A stretch of 64,000 nucleotides of DNA from Amoebidium appalachense (taxonomy: Eukaryota; Ichthyosporea): contig CAVNZM010000002.1 in the NCBI GenBank assembly GCA_963693365.1, positions 10,974,001 through 11,038,000 of the forward strand. The letters run 5' to 3'. A program made the translations under genes and the position numbers. Below are positions 30,802 through 43,494 of this stretch, in pieces; position 1 is the first letter of the stretch, and every line of letters starts with the position of its first letter. The notes under the pieces were generated by a model, which had not been told where the DNA came from, made no database searches, and saw only the letters and a list, made by a program, of their open reading frames with translations.

Positions 30802-31287
30802 CCCGCCCTCATTCGACTCAGCCAACCTTGCTCCTCGGTGTGCTCATAATTTGTGCCGTGCACTAACCATTTTCCTTCGCTCTTGCCCAAACACACATAC
30901 ACATGTACATACACAAACAAACGCACACACACACTTGCCTCACAGCGCCCAACCTCTCCTCCCCCCCCCCCCCCCCTCCCCCCCCCCCCTCTCTCTCTCT
31001 CCCCCCCTCCCCCCCCCTCTCTCTCTCTCCCCCCCCCCCCCCCCCCCCCCCCCCTCAAGTCACCAACCACCTTGTTGCCCAAAACACACAAGCACACACA
31101 CCATAGCACATCTATTTTTACTTTCCCCACATCCATACCCCCCCCCCCACCCCCACCCCCACCCCACCCCCCACCCCCTCTTGTCTCCTCCCCCCACACC
31201 TCCCCCCCACCCCTTCTTCCCCTTTCCCTCCACACCCACCTCCCCCCCCCCCCCTTCCCACCACCACCACCCCCTATACACTTTACA

Positions 31288-31320
<33 letters not shown>

Positions 31321-31789
31321 GCACATGGGCATGTGGTTCAAGCAAGGACACATCCCCGAGATGCGCGTCGCAGTGCGTGATCTCAACCTCGAGACCTCCC
31401 AATCTGTGTTTGTAGGCCCGTACCTCGCCGACCCAGTAGCCTTCAGTAAAGACTATCTGCTGATGACTGAGGGGTTCCTCTCCCTGCCCATCCCCCTGCC
31501 CGGCACGGGGCTGTGGAAGGCAATCATGGCTCGCAGGCGGGTGGTGAAGGTGCTTGAGCAGGCCGTGAGGGACAGCAGAAAGAACATGCTGGTACGTTCC
31601 AGCCCCTTCTCTTTTATGAACACCCTGTAGCCATAGGAACACCCCTGATGATGGGCTCAAACTGTTCAAGTACTCTCTGCCTGCACGCTTAAATTGTTTG
31701 ATTTCGGGTTTCTCATCTTTGTGACGTTTTGTAGTTTGTCCTTTGTTGTTTCCTTCATTTTCCCAACCCTCTAACACATGCATCACTCC

Positions 31790-31833
<44 letters not shown>

Positions 31834-32165
31834 TTTTTTGTAGTGTTTTGTAGCTTGTCCTTTGATGTCTCCTCCACATTTCCAACCTTATAACCCATAC
31901 ATTCCTCCACCCCCCCCCCCCCCCCCCCCCCCCCCCCACCACCACCACCACCACCACCACCACCACCACCCCCTCCCCCTTCCCCACCCTAGGAACAGTC
32001 CTGGTGATGGGCTCTGTTCAACTGTCTCCTGCCTGCATTTTTTCATTTGCTTCGTTTTATGTGGTTAGTTTTGGGGGTTTTTTTGGTTTTGTGACGTTTT
32101 ATATTTTGCTCTTTGGTGTTTCTTCCATATTTCCAACCCTCTAATGCACACATCACCCCCCCCCC

Positions 32166-32214
<49 letters not shown>

Positions 32215-33602
32215 CCCATCCCCCCCCCCCCCCCCCCCCCCCCCCCTCCCCCTCCCCAATAAATGAATGAATAAATAAATAAATAATATGAAATAAAATA
32301 GGAATAACTCCCAACACACATATGCACTATAAAAATAACTCCAAACACGCATATGCACTGCAGTCGATCGTTTCACCCGTTTTTTTCTTTGAACTTCTAG
32401 ATTCAACTTACCGACTCCCGCTCGCCCATTGCCCCGAACCCAAGCCACCTATCCCAGGCCGACTCGACCCAACAGAGCAACACGAACACACACACCCATT
32501 CCTATGCACATAACCACGAACACACACACACACACATATATGCGCACACATGCAAACGAACATACACACACACGAAAATACACATGTAAATACGCATGCA
32601 TGCACATCCACGTGCACATGCACTTCACATGCTTAATCAACGCACACTCATACACATGCAATATACTCCCCCCCCCCCCCTTCCCCTCCACCCCAACTTC
32701 CCCCACCCCGAATCCACCCACCCACCCACCCATCCATCCATCCTCCCCCCCCCCCCCCCCCCCCCCCCGTCACCCACCCACCCAAACGCACACGCACACC
32801 TACACACACCGTCCCCACCCCACCCACACTGACCCCCCCCCCCCCCCCCCCCCTCCCCCCTCCCCTCCCCTCTCCCCCCCCCCCTCCCTCCTCCACGCAC
32901 ACACCACACCCCTCTACCTCCACAACAGGCGGGCGAGGAGCCGCAATGCCTTCTCGACTTCTGGATGGAACGAGTTCTGGAGGAAGTGAAAGACGCAGAG
33001 AGCAAGAGCATACCCCGACCCGTCCACGCATCGGACAACGCAATGGCAGAAACGATGATGGATTTCCTGTTTGCCAGCCAGGACGCTAGCACTGCAAGCC
33101 TTACGTGGGTGGTTGCTCTTATGGCGGACAGGCCGGATGTGTTGGAGAGGGTGAGGGAGGAACAGAAGAGGCTGCGGCCAAACAACGAGGACATCACGTA
33201 TGATGTGCTGACGAAGATGGACTACACACGCATGGTGCGTGTTTGCTGTCCTACCCCCCTTCCCCCCCCCCCCCCCCCCCCCCCTCCCCTCTCCCCCCCC
33301 CCCTCCCTCCCATCTTCCCCCTCCCTTCCTCCCCCCCACCCCTACCCCCTCCCCAACCCCAGCCCTTTGATGATGGGCTCTACTCCTGATGGATACTCTG
33401 TGTGCACTCTGCAATATATGCCGCGTGTCGAGAGTGTGTATCATACTTCGTGCTCTGTAACACAACACACACATTCTACCTCCCCTTCCCCCCGCCCGTC
33501 CTCCCCCTACCTCCCTCCCTCCATCCTTCCCTCGTTCTCCCCCTCCCTCCTCCCTCCCCTCTCCCATGCACCACCCACTCCCCACACACCCACACTTCTC
33601 AA

Positions 33603-33651
<49 letters not shown>

Positions 33652-33908
33652 ACCACCACCACCACCACCACCACCACCACCCCACCCCACCTGTGGCTAC
33701 CCCCTCCCCTCATTGTCATGAATGCGTACTTCATACTCTGTAACACAATCTAACACACACACACACCCCTCTGCGCATGGGCTCTGCTTGTTTTCCATTT
33801 TTCTTGTGTGGTTTGCAATATGCAATGTGTTGTCCGTTGTGAATGTGTACTTCATACTCTTTAACACATTCTTTCCCCGCCCTCCCCCCGCCTGCAACTG
33901 CCCACCAC

Positions 33909-33976
<68 letters not shown>

Positions 33977-34434
33977 ATGGCAATGAATGTTCCCTTTATT
34001 TTCCTGTAACACCTTCTAACCTCTCCCCCCCCCCCACACACACACACTTTTTTTTTTCCTTTTCCAGGTTGTCAAGGAGATTCTGCGCTACCGGCCGCCT
34101 GCCCCCATGGTGCCTCAACTGGTGCAAAAGGATTTCCCCCTGGCAGATGGCTTTGTGGCCCCAAAGGGCTCAGTGGTCATCCCCTCCATCCTGGCTGCAT
34201 GCGCACAGGGATACACGGTACGTGTGGGTGGGTGGGTGGGTGAATGGATGTGTGGGGGGGAGGGAGGGAAGAGGGGGTGGGTGGGTGGGTGTGGGTGTAT
34301 GTATGGATGGGTGTGTGTGGTTGTGGTGGGTGTTATTGTTTTGTGTGTGTGTGTGTGGGCGTGGCCATGTATCTGGGCGGGTGTGGGTGTGAATTGTGGG
34401 TGGGTGGGTGTTGATGTGTGTTTGTGTGCGTCAT

Positions 34435-34467
<33 letters not shown>

Positions 34468-34961
34468 GGGGGGGGGGGGGGGGGTGCGTGTGTGTATGTG
34501 TGTGTGTGTGGTGGGGGGGGGGGGGTGCGTGTGTTTATTAGTGTGTGTGGGGGGGGGGGGGGGGGGGGGGGGAGGGGGAGGGCAAACAAGGTGTGATTGC
34601 TTTGAGTGGTGGCACAAAGGATTTGAGTGCAGTCACTGTGTGTCTGTTGGCCGGGCTTGATTTGCGGGAACCCGTTGGTTTGTTGCGGTGCTAGGGGCGC
34701 TTATTACGGCCCACCCGAAACACACTAGTCCCTGGAGATGCCCTCCCCCCCCCCCCCCTCTGTCGGTTCACATGTCCCATGCACGTGCTGTGAAACCACC
34801 CACGTAACAGTGCTATGGTCATTCTGCTTGCATCTGGCGCCACTCTTGCTTACCTCCCTCCCTCCCTCCCCCCCCTCCCCCCCTCCCCTTCTCTCTCTCT
34901 CTCCCCTCTCCCCCTCCCCCCCTACACACACACACGCACACACGCTGCCTTCCCCTCCCCC

Positions 34962-35008
<47 letters not shown>

Positions 35009-35039
35009 AAATACACGCACAACCCCTCCCCCTCCCCAT

Positions 35040-35125
<86 letters not shown>

Positions 35126-35201
35126 CTCCCCCATCCCCCCCATCCCGCTCCCCTCCTTCCTCCCATGCCCCCCCCCACCCCCCCACCCCCCCACAACCCA
35201 C

Positions 35202-35232
<31 letters not shown>

Positions 35233-35503
35233 ACAGGACGGCGAAAAGTTCGACCCCGACCGCATGGGGCCTGAGCGTGGGGAGGACACCAAGTACGCAA
35301 AGCACTTCCTTGTGTTCGGCAGTGGCCCGCACAAATGCGTAGGGTACCAGTACGCAATCAACCACTTGATGACATTCCTCGCTACCATGGCAACGGGCGC
35401 CACGTGGGAACGCACACGCACGGCCAGGAGCGATGAGATTCTGTACCTGCCCACTATCTATCCCCATGACTGTATTGTCGACATCAAGGCTAAGTCCGAC
35501 TAG
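28225..35503 (+). CDS. CYP710: CYP710-type cytochrome P450, sterol C-22 desaturase
   Basis: Haem-thiolate monooxygenase expected to introduce the C-22 double bond of the sterol side chain in the ER (plant CYP710A, related to fungal CYP61/ERG5). Six exons, phases consistent: 28225-28514, 29210-29477, 31322-31591, 32929-33234, 34068-34217, 35237-35503; 516 codons plus stop, close to the family's 500 or so. Seen: an N-terminal hydrophobic anchor near residues 33-55, then LPGPGFVTPILGG, RDLNLETSQSVFVGPYL (nearly identical to CYP710A), the I-helix FASQDASTAS, the ExxR site EILR within KEILRYRPPAPMVPQ, FDPDRM, and the haem loop FGSGPHKCVG with its cysteine ligand. Exon 1 is followed by exon 2 at AA|C. 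The fit to CYP710 rather than CYP51 rests on these blocks; substrate specificity is inferred. Confidence 0.95.
29444..29830 (+). repeat. Decaying tandem copies of the exon 2 end and its donor site (CYP710)
   Basis: The exon 2 end GTATCTGAACATACAAG (29444) through GGTAGGGTACTGATACTTG recurs, increasingly diverged, near 29524, 29631, 29708 and 29804. Later copies keep TCTGAAC, GGGAGGGCC-like sequence, GTAGGGTCTT and ACTGATACTT. Spacing is roughly 80-105 bp. Copies after the first lie wholly in intron 2 and have lost the reading frame. Confidence 0.75.
31647..32155 (+). mobile_element. Three consecutive poly-C-tailed element copies in CYP710 intron 3
   Basis: Copies at about 31647-31788, 31840-31910 (5'-truncated) and 32003-32155. 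Full copies share GATGGGCTC, CTGCCTGCA, TTTGTGACGTTTT and TTTCCAACCCT, and each ends in a poly-C tract. All are in the sense direction of the P450 gene. Confidence 0.65.
33369..33873 (+). mobile_element. Poly-C-tailed element copies in CYP710 intron 4
   Basis: Two longer copies (33369-33480 and 33773-33873) and a short 3' fragment (about 33716-33755). Shared: ATGGGCTCT, TTCATACTCT and TAACACATTCT, each leading into C-rich sequence. A further degraded end lies near 33980-34020. Host-sense orientation. Confidence 0.6.
33910..33974 (+). repeat. Poly-C tract, about 65 bases
   Basis: Uninterrupted C homopolymer in CYP710 intron 4, directly after a copy of the dispersed element. Confidence 0.95.
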
Positions 35504-35551
35504 AACCCTAATGCTTGTCCTACTTAGTAGATTTTTTTTTCTCTCTTCTTT

Positions 35552-35584
<33 letters not shown>

Positions 35585-36365
35585 CTCCCGGACGTTCAGG
35601 TGTTTTCTTGGGCTTTTTTTTTTTTTGCTAACACGACGAATTGATGACGTACACGTTGGTATTTTCGTGAAGACGTTGCTGGTTGTTCCAATGGAAAGTA
35701 GCACCTGCTGTGTGCGTGAGTGACTGTGGTACCTTTTACTGTCTGGGAGTCATCGGATTCATTGTTGTGTATGTTAGGTATCGAACGGCTCCCGCTAGCG
35801 CTGGGTGTGTTGTGAAATACGTTACCCTATTCATACCCTAACTTCCGAACATTCATCCAAACATTTAAACCAACTTATTATTATTATTGCCCACCCTTGT
35901 ACAAGTAGTGTTAGATTATTATCGTGCCTCATGCATGTATACGTAATCGTAATAGCTTTGTGTATCTCACAATTTGCACTGTGTGTGTGTGTGTGTGTGT
36001 TGTTTGCTTCTTTTTGATGTGCTGGGTTGAGGGGCGGCAGGTAGAGAATGTGTGACTGGGGCTGTGCCCCGATGCAGTGAGGACTGGAATCACCAATATA
36101 TGATGATGTGTATGACGTAAATTGCTGTGGTTCGTGAACGGACCATGTCTGAATGTGTCACGTGCACATATACAGACTCCCAGATATATGATCACCGTGC
36201 CAATTTTACATCTGCTAACAACCCTGACCTTTCTAGAATTGTCAGCATACAGATCATTGTACTATCATCCCCCCCCCCCCCCCCCCCAAAAAAAAAAAAA
36301 TAAATAAATAAATAAAATAAAATAAAATAAATAAAAATAATATATATATAAAAAAAGCCCGCCCG

Positions 36366-36472
<107 letters not shown>

Positions 36473-36776
36473 GGCCACACACTCTCTCTTCCCGGACGGG
36501 GCACTCAATTGTCCCAGCGCCATGGCCCAAGGGTTAGTGTGGCCTGAACGCGACCCTCCACTTGGCATGGATATCGATACCGTGGCATCCCCACACATAC
36601 AAAGCCGCAACGCACCACCACCTGCGATAAGTACTTGCATAATCTAGCCCAAGGGAGAAGAACCCTTATATAGTGCACACAGTCGCACCAGTCTTATTAT
36701 CTAATTGTGGCAGGCAAAACATAATTTGCAGCCACCACGTGCCCGTTGCAACTGTGTATGTGTGTGTGTAACGTGT

Positions 36777-36813
<37 letters not shown>

Positions 36814-36814
36814 T

Positions 36815-36874
<60 letters not shown>

Positions 36875-37521
36875 TGCACACAGGCACCCAACCAACCCAC
36901 CTCGGCACTACGGTGATTATGCACAAAAATGTGCACACGCAATTTTCAGATGGCCTGATTATCACTTGTTTTTAAATCTCCGAGTTAGGAAGTTCAGCTT
37001 GTGGCAAGTCAACTACATAGGCTTAGTCCAAATTCATGCCGTAGGTTATGTACACAGGGGTGGAAACGAAACCGCAGATGATTAAATGCTAAAGCTTCCT
37101 GCATCTATTGTGCTACTTCTTTGTTATTTCAAAGAAGAAAGAGAAAACACGAAAGTGTTGTTAATTCAACCCCGGCCAAAAAAAAGACCACCCAAAAACC
37201 CAAGGCAGGGCAAACCAACATGAACCGCTAAGTAAATAGCTGACAATGTATCATGCGCATTTATAGAACCCGCCTGGCCTACAGTAAACATACATGCACA
37301 ATCACCATGACAGAGAGCACCTATGCCAGTTTCACCTGATAAATTTTAATAATAAATTTAAAAACTGCCTTATCTCTAGCCATGTCGATGCAGCACAAAC
37401 CGAATACGTGATTCAAAATGCACGAGTACACACAAACACACACACACGCGCGCGCGCGAGCGCACGCAGGAACGCAAGAACACACTCACTTCCCATACCC
37501 CCATACACAACCTTCTCCCCC

Positions 37522-37522
<1 letters not shown>

Positions 37523-37602
<80 letters not shown>
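37523..37602 (+). repeat. Poly-C tract, about 80 bases
   Basis: The longest homopolymer in the window, uninterrupted, then CCAC and CAC repeats to about 37665. G-quadruplex or i-motif potential is obvious on the two strands. Confidence 0.95.
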
Positions 37603-37702
37603 ACCCACCCACCCACCCACCCACCCACCACCACCGCTACCATCACCACCACCACCACCACCACCAAAAAGAGGGAAAAAAAAAAGAAAAAAAAATCTAC
37701 TT

Positions 37703-38049
37703 TCACAAATCCCACCTCCTCAGTGTCCCATCCAACCCCGCACTGACCACCCTCCTGCCGCCAACCACCTGCACCCCCTCCACCGTATCAAAGTGCCCGC
37801 TGTGTTCCTTGCACCCGCTCTCCCTCTCCACCTCCCACACTCTCACCCCCCCGTCCCTGCTCCCCGTGACAAGGTGTGACCCCCACACTGTGACTGCGCG
37901 CACCCAGTCTTTGTGTTTGTACGTGCGGAGCGCCTTCGTCTGCCGGGGGTCCCACTGTTTGGCGGTGTGGTCGGCTGACCCTGAGTAGATGTAGCCTGTG
38001 TGTGTGTGTGTACGTGTGTACGCATGTGTGTGTGTGTGTGTGTATGTGT

Positions 38050-38091
<42 letters not shown>

Positions 38092-38109
38092 GCGTGTGTG
38101 TACGTGTGT

Positions 38110-38193
<84 letters not shown>

Positions 38194-39133
38194 TGTGTGT
38201 GTGTGGTGGTGGGTGGGTGGGTGGTTGTGGGGGGGTAGAGGGGCGTATAGTTGAGTCAACAGGCACTAATGACACATAGGAACAGTTGGGGCATGGTTGA
38301 CAGAGCATGATGTGTTTGGAAGTGGAGCGGGCACGCCAAATTTCTTGATAACAAAATTTTTAGAAAAAGGCGGAGACAAGAGGGCGGATAAATGTGGTGT
38401 GTGTGTGTGGGGGGGGGGGGGGGGGGGGGGGGGGGAGAAGGCTGGGTGGAGTAGAGTCGTGGAAGGGCGGGGAGGAAGGGAGGAGGCTGGGTGGAGTAGA
38501 GTGGGGGGGGGGGGGGGGGGGAGGGAGGGGGGGGGGGGGGGGGGGGAGAAGGAAAGAACAGGAAGGGAGGAGGTGGAGGAAGGTGGTGGGAGAAAGGAGC
38601 AAGCAGGATGGCATGCTTGTGGTATTGGTGGTAACAAAAAAGTGTGTGTGCATGTGTGGGGTAGGGGGGGGGGGGGGGGGGGGGGAAGGGGGGGGGGGAG
38701 GGGGGTCACATACCCTCCTCCAGAGTCAATGCATATACGCTCGTGCTGTGGCCCTCCCATGTAGCTACACACTGTGCACTGGCCGTGTCTATTGTTCTTA
38801 TGAAGCTGTCCGAGCATGCCGTGTACACGGCACCACCCTCCTCAGACACACAGATGCCTTCGATGCCCCGTCGGTGTACGTTGCCGAGAGTCTAAGAAAG
38901 GGTTAAAGAGTGAGTGCTTGTATGCGGTAATCGACAAAGGTTTATGAGGTGTGAGATGTAAACACCAAGCCAACCACCACAACATCCACAAGCAGAATAC
39001 ACATCCAAGCTGCCTCATAACCCTACATTGAATACTTCATCTTGTGTCCCTCCATTCTCCCCCCTCCCCCCTCCCTCCCCCCTCCCTCCCCCCTCCCTCC
39101 CCCCTCCCCCTCCCAACCCCCCCCCCCCCCCCC

Positions 39134-39165
<32 letters not shown>

Positions 39166-39714
39166 ACCCACCTACCCCAAACCTTACCCTGCCACCGCCC
39201 CACCCCACTCCGCCCTAAGTCAACCCCTCCCCCCTCGCGCCTTTGCATGCTCACAGTGCTGGCCTAGGCCAACCGCCATCATCTGTCCTCTTACTCTCCC
39301 TCCCCTTCCATACCCCCCCCCCCCCCCCCCCCCCCCCCCCTTTCCCCCGGTGCCCCTCCTCCCCCTTGCCCACCGCCTGTCCTAACTCCCTTAAATATAA
39401 ATGCTTTGCCTTCGGACCAAACGGTGGCTCGTGAAGGTCTGGAGGTGAGAGCTGGAGGTGAGGGAGGAGGGGTTTGAATGCGGAACACGGTACGAAGTAC
39501 ACATGCACGATGAGAAGCATGGTGCAGGACACATGCATAGGCAAACATTCAAGTATGCAACATCAGCCATGCGCACAGTATGCGTCATAAGCACAGAGGT
39601 GTGGGGAGGGTGGGGGGTGGGGGGGGGGGGGGGGTCGGCTGTAAACAAATGTAATGAACAGCAAGTGCATTGGGGTGGCAGCGGAGCGCAAAGTTTTGGA
39701 AGTGGAGTGGGATG

Positions 39715-39765
<51 letters not shown>

Positions 39766-40147
39766 GGGGGTGGGTGGGTGGACGGGGAGGTGGTGGGGGG
39801 GATGGGGGGAACATTGGACACCCACCTTTATCAATGTCCCCGTAGTCAGGTCCCACAGGCGCAGTGTCTTATCCGACCCCCCACTGTACAGCGTGGTGCC
39901 AGCAATGGCTAGGGCCTTCACATAGTCCGTATGCCCCTCTAACGTACGCACCAACACACCGGATTTTCTCGACCAAACACGGATGGTTTTGTCCCAAGAC
40001 CCAGTTATGAGAACGTCTCCGGCAATAAGAAGAGAGGAAACGGGGCCCTTGTGGCCGGAAAAAACCATCCCAGGTGTGCCTGTGGCTGTGTTGATGGTTC
40101 GGATGGCGCACACGGCATCACCGATGTAGCCTATGCCTTCCTCGGAA

Positions 40148-40186
<39 letters not shown>

Positions 40187-40241
40187 CATGCGTGTGTGTG
40201 TGGGGGGGTGTGCGTGCGTGCGTGCGTGTGTGTGTGCGTGC

Positions 40242-40274
<33 letters not shown>

Positions 40275-40417
40275 TGTGTGTTTGTGTGTGTGTGTGCCGG
40301 TTGAGTCAGCTTACTGAGAAGAGAGGTAGGGAGGAAGGAGGAAGGAAGGAGGGTGGGGGGGGAAGGGGGGGGGGGGGGGGGGGGGGAAGAAGGTAAAGGC
40401 GGATATGTGAGGTGCAT

Positions 40418-40451
<34 letters not shown>

Positions 40452-40869
40452 GCGAGGACAACTATCTTCCCAGTGTGGCCCTTGCGTTTCAAAAAAAAAC
40501 AGTATTGTTGTACATGAGTTCTCAACAAAAATATTAAGTCACTGTGCTACAGATATACTGTTGGACACCTGGAAAAAAGCACATACCCAATTCAACTCAT
40601 GATTCGAATCATAAGGGGACAGTAGTATGCCCATACATTCGCTCATCGTGACCAAGTGAGCACAATTTAAGTTTACGACACCGCCACATCACGGTCCAAC
40701 TCGCCCTGAAGAAGCACAGATATCCACCCACATGTATTCTTAAGCTAGCAACAACAAAACACACACACAAGCAAACACACACATATGCCACAAACTTAGG
40801 CGCACCACACACACACACACAGACACACACACACACTCACGAACCAAAAAAAAAAACACACATAGACAC

Positions 40870-40926
<57 letters not shown>

Positions 40927-40992
40927 ATCCATCAACACACACACAAACTAACGTACACAAGCATACACACACACACACACACACAGACACAC

Positions 40993-41070
<78 letters not shown>

Positions 41071-41633
41071 TGCACACACACACACACGGACACACACATA
41101 CGCACATACGTATAAACACACACATACACACACGCGCACACAGACACACACACGCACAGACACACAGACACATTCACGCGTGCACACGTGCAGGCACAAA
41201 CACAGCGACAACACATGCACACACAACAGCAAGGCACACTCAGGCACACCATACACACAGACACCACAACCACGTACACCGCAACACACATGCACCCTAC
41301 CTGCATGCACAGTGCCTTTGCTGGGAGCTTCACCGCCTGACCCTTATCATAGTTTACACTGGCCAAAATCTCCTGCTGCCTTCTCAGGTCAGAATCACTC
41401 TGGAAAAACAGGTCTCTATTGTCTTTGATGTGTGGCCCATCCTGCGTGCTCTCCTCTTCCACCTTTTTCTGTTCTCTTCCAGGAATCGCCAGATTGGATA
41501 GGTCTACGCCCTGGGCCTCAAACTGCCTCACTGCATCCTCCACCGCCTCCTCCCTTTCCATTTCAAACGTGCTGATGTTTTCTTCAACAGCAGCGTCAAA
41601 GGTTTCCTGCGTTATCTGCTTTTTGTCCTTCAT
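37703..41633 (-). CDS. WD40 seven-blade propeller protein with ARMC6-like N-terminal motif
   Basis: Scaffold-type protein; partner unknown. Four exons, phases consistent: 41633-41301, 40149-39826, 38891-38714, 37995-37703; 375 codons plus stop. Residues 1-45 or so carry [20 protein letters not shown] and [15 protein letters not shown], which match the N-terminus of ARMC6 proteins. An acidic linker follows, then from about residue 95 seven WD repeats, with [52 protein letters not shown] and [10 protein letters not shown] as blade ends. The first blade spans the exon 1/2 junction (KALCMQ joined to [11 protein letters not shown]), which argues that exon 1 belongs to this gene. The ATG at 41633 is the only in-frame Met before the motif. 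No armadillo repeats follow. The name is left empty because the architecture is unfamiliar. Confidence 0.88.
39471..39600 (-). mobile_element. Poly-C-tailed dispersed element, copy in WD40-gene intron 2
   Basis: Nearly identical to the copy at 50151-50290: shared GTTTGAATGCGGAACAC, GATGAGAAGCATGGTGCAGG and CATGCGCACAGTATGCGTCA (plus-strand reading). Same orientation as its host gene (minus). Confidence 0.7.
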
Positions 41634-42299
41634 CTTCCAAGTTATAAGCCCTCTAAATACTATGTGTTTCCTTTTTTTTCGGTGGTAAAGCCACGCCAGC
41701 AATGGATTTGTATGATGCAAGGTGCGGATCTCAGCTGCAGGCAAGACTCGATGTTGCACACTTCGGTAATCAAGTCTTCCTTCCTTCAGTGTCTGTGTAA
41801 CTGAACTTGGGCGCACAAACAAGAAGCAAGGATTTTGCTTTACACTGCGTTGTTAAAGAAAAAACTACCTCACACTAACATCTATGAAACATGCAAACCT
41901 CCGAACCTTCTCTTCTCACCTAAGAAATTGCACATATGCCGACAGCTGTCTTCCGCTGCTAGGCCTAGGGGGCCCCCGCGAGGAGAGGACCGGAAATTTT
42001 CGCGCCTAGATCTGTGACAAACCAATCATATTTGTATCCTCGACCTTGGATTTGTCGTGCAAGCAACATTATCGAGGGAAAGGGGGATTTATTCTGTGAA
42101 TTCATGAAAAGAAAAAAATGAATTCATGAAAAGCACAGTCATTTTGTTTTTATTTTTATAATGCCTTTATTGATGTTTTCTTCAAAATAGAATCAATCGA
42201 GATATCACAGCTATATATCTTAGAAAAGATAAAACAACCTCAACCCGATGAAAGCATACAACCCGATGAAAGCATACACCTTGAAAAACTAAGCCTTAT

Positions 42300-42755
42300 G
42301 TCTCGTTTTATATATTAATGACCGCCTTAACCATATTGCCAAATATGGCACTCGCAAATGTGTAACACCTAAATACATATTACCTTCCTGTAGAATTGGT
42401 CTTTCTCTAGCTGATGGTATTATTGATCACATACCACGCTTTTAAATTTACTGTACACGTGTTATACAGTGGAGACCTAATAAGTATAAGTTGGCATCGT
42501 TTGCATGCCCAAACAACACACACACACACCAGTTTAAACGGTCATGTATCGCCAAATGTAGTTTGATAGACCACATAATACCGCAACACACACACGTCAC
42601 ATTCACAACAGACACCCAGAAAGATAGCCTGCGTAAACCCCAAGATAGCCTACCTAAAAGTTACAACATCCTTGATTTTATACTAAACACGCGAAACTAC
42701 GACCTGTTTATTAGATGTATTGATTGGCTTGAGAAACACATCATTACAAAATTCT

Positions 42756-42757
<2 letters not shown>
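42300..42757 (+). pseudogene. Degraded transposon-like coding fragment
   Basis: One frame reads from about 42300 to 42757 with a single internal stop (about 42442). It contains LVLYINDRLN, reminiscent of the FILYINDL block of non-LTR reverse transcriptases, and later SYNILDFILNTRNYDLF. Base composition is far more AT-rich than the flanks. The family assignment is weak; no catalytic YADD-type motif is visible. Confidence 0.3.
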
Positions 42758-42808
<51 letters not shown>

Positions 42809-43200
42809 CAGCTGATACCGAGTGTCCCAGGGGAGCCCGAGGAAAAAAAAAAAAAAAAAAAAAAAAACGGGGAACCCCAATTGCAACTAATTGATTTTTC
42901 TTAGTCTTGACGGTGTCTCGTAGAGAAAGTAAACCCTGATATATAATCATCACCCGACAGCTATGTACGTGATCATGATATACCGCTGAGGGGATATTCC
43001 GTGCAAAAAACCCCCCATACCTGAGACTGGTCTCTCTTTGCCTCGAGTAAACAGCGTAAACCCCAACCTATTACATACTCTTGGGTACGAAGCAAACGAA
43101 ACCCACAAACGACTTGGGTAATCATAAACCCGAGTACGTGCCGAAATTTCGGCAAAGCTCAAAAACGGAGCCCCCCCCCCCCCCCCCCCCTCCCCCCCCC

Positions 43201-43251
<51 letters not shown>

Positions 43252-43380
43252 ACACACACACCCCGTGGCCACCCCCCCACCCCCCACACCCCCACCCCCC
43301 ACCCCATGGCCACCCCCAACGTTTGTGTTTGGGAGTCGTTCCACGGTCCAGAGTTGAGAAAGAATGGATCGATTGGCAGC

Positions 43381-43494
<114 letters not shown>

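Noticed and set aside
39251-39544. Open frame between exons of the WD40 gene
   Set aside because: It mixes the dispersed element and C-rich sequence; no splice-compatible exon or WD40 pattern was found.
40451-40480. WD40-like fragment [10 protein letters not shown] in intron 1 of the WD40 gene
   Set aside because: No in-phase donor follows it, and exon 1 joined directly to exon 2 already completes blade 1. It could be a decayed duplicate.
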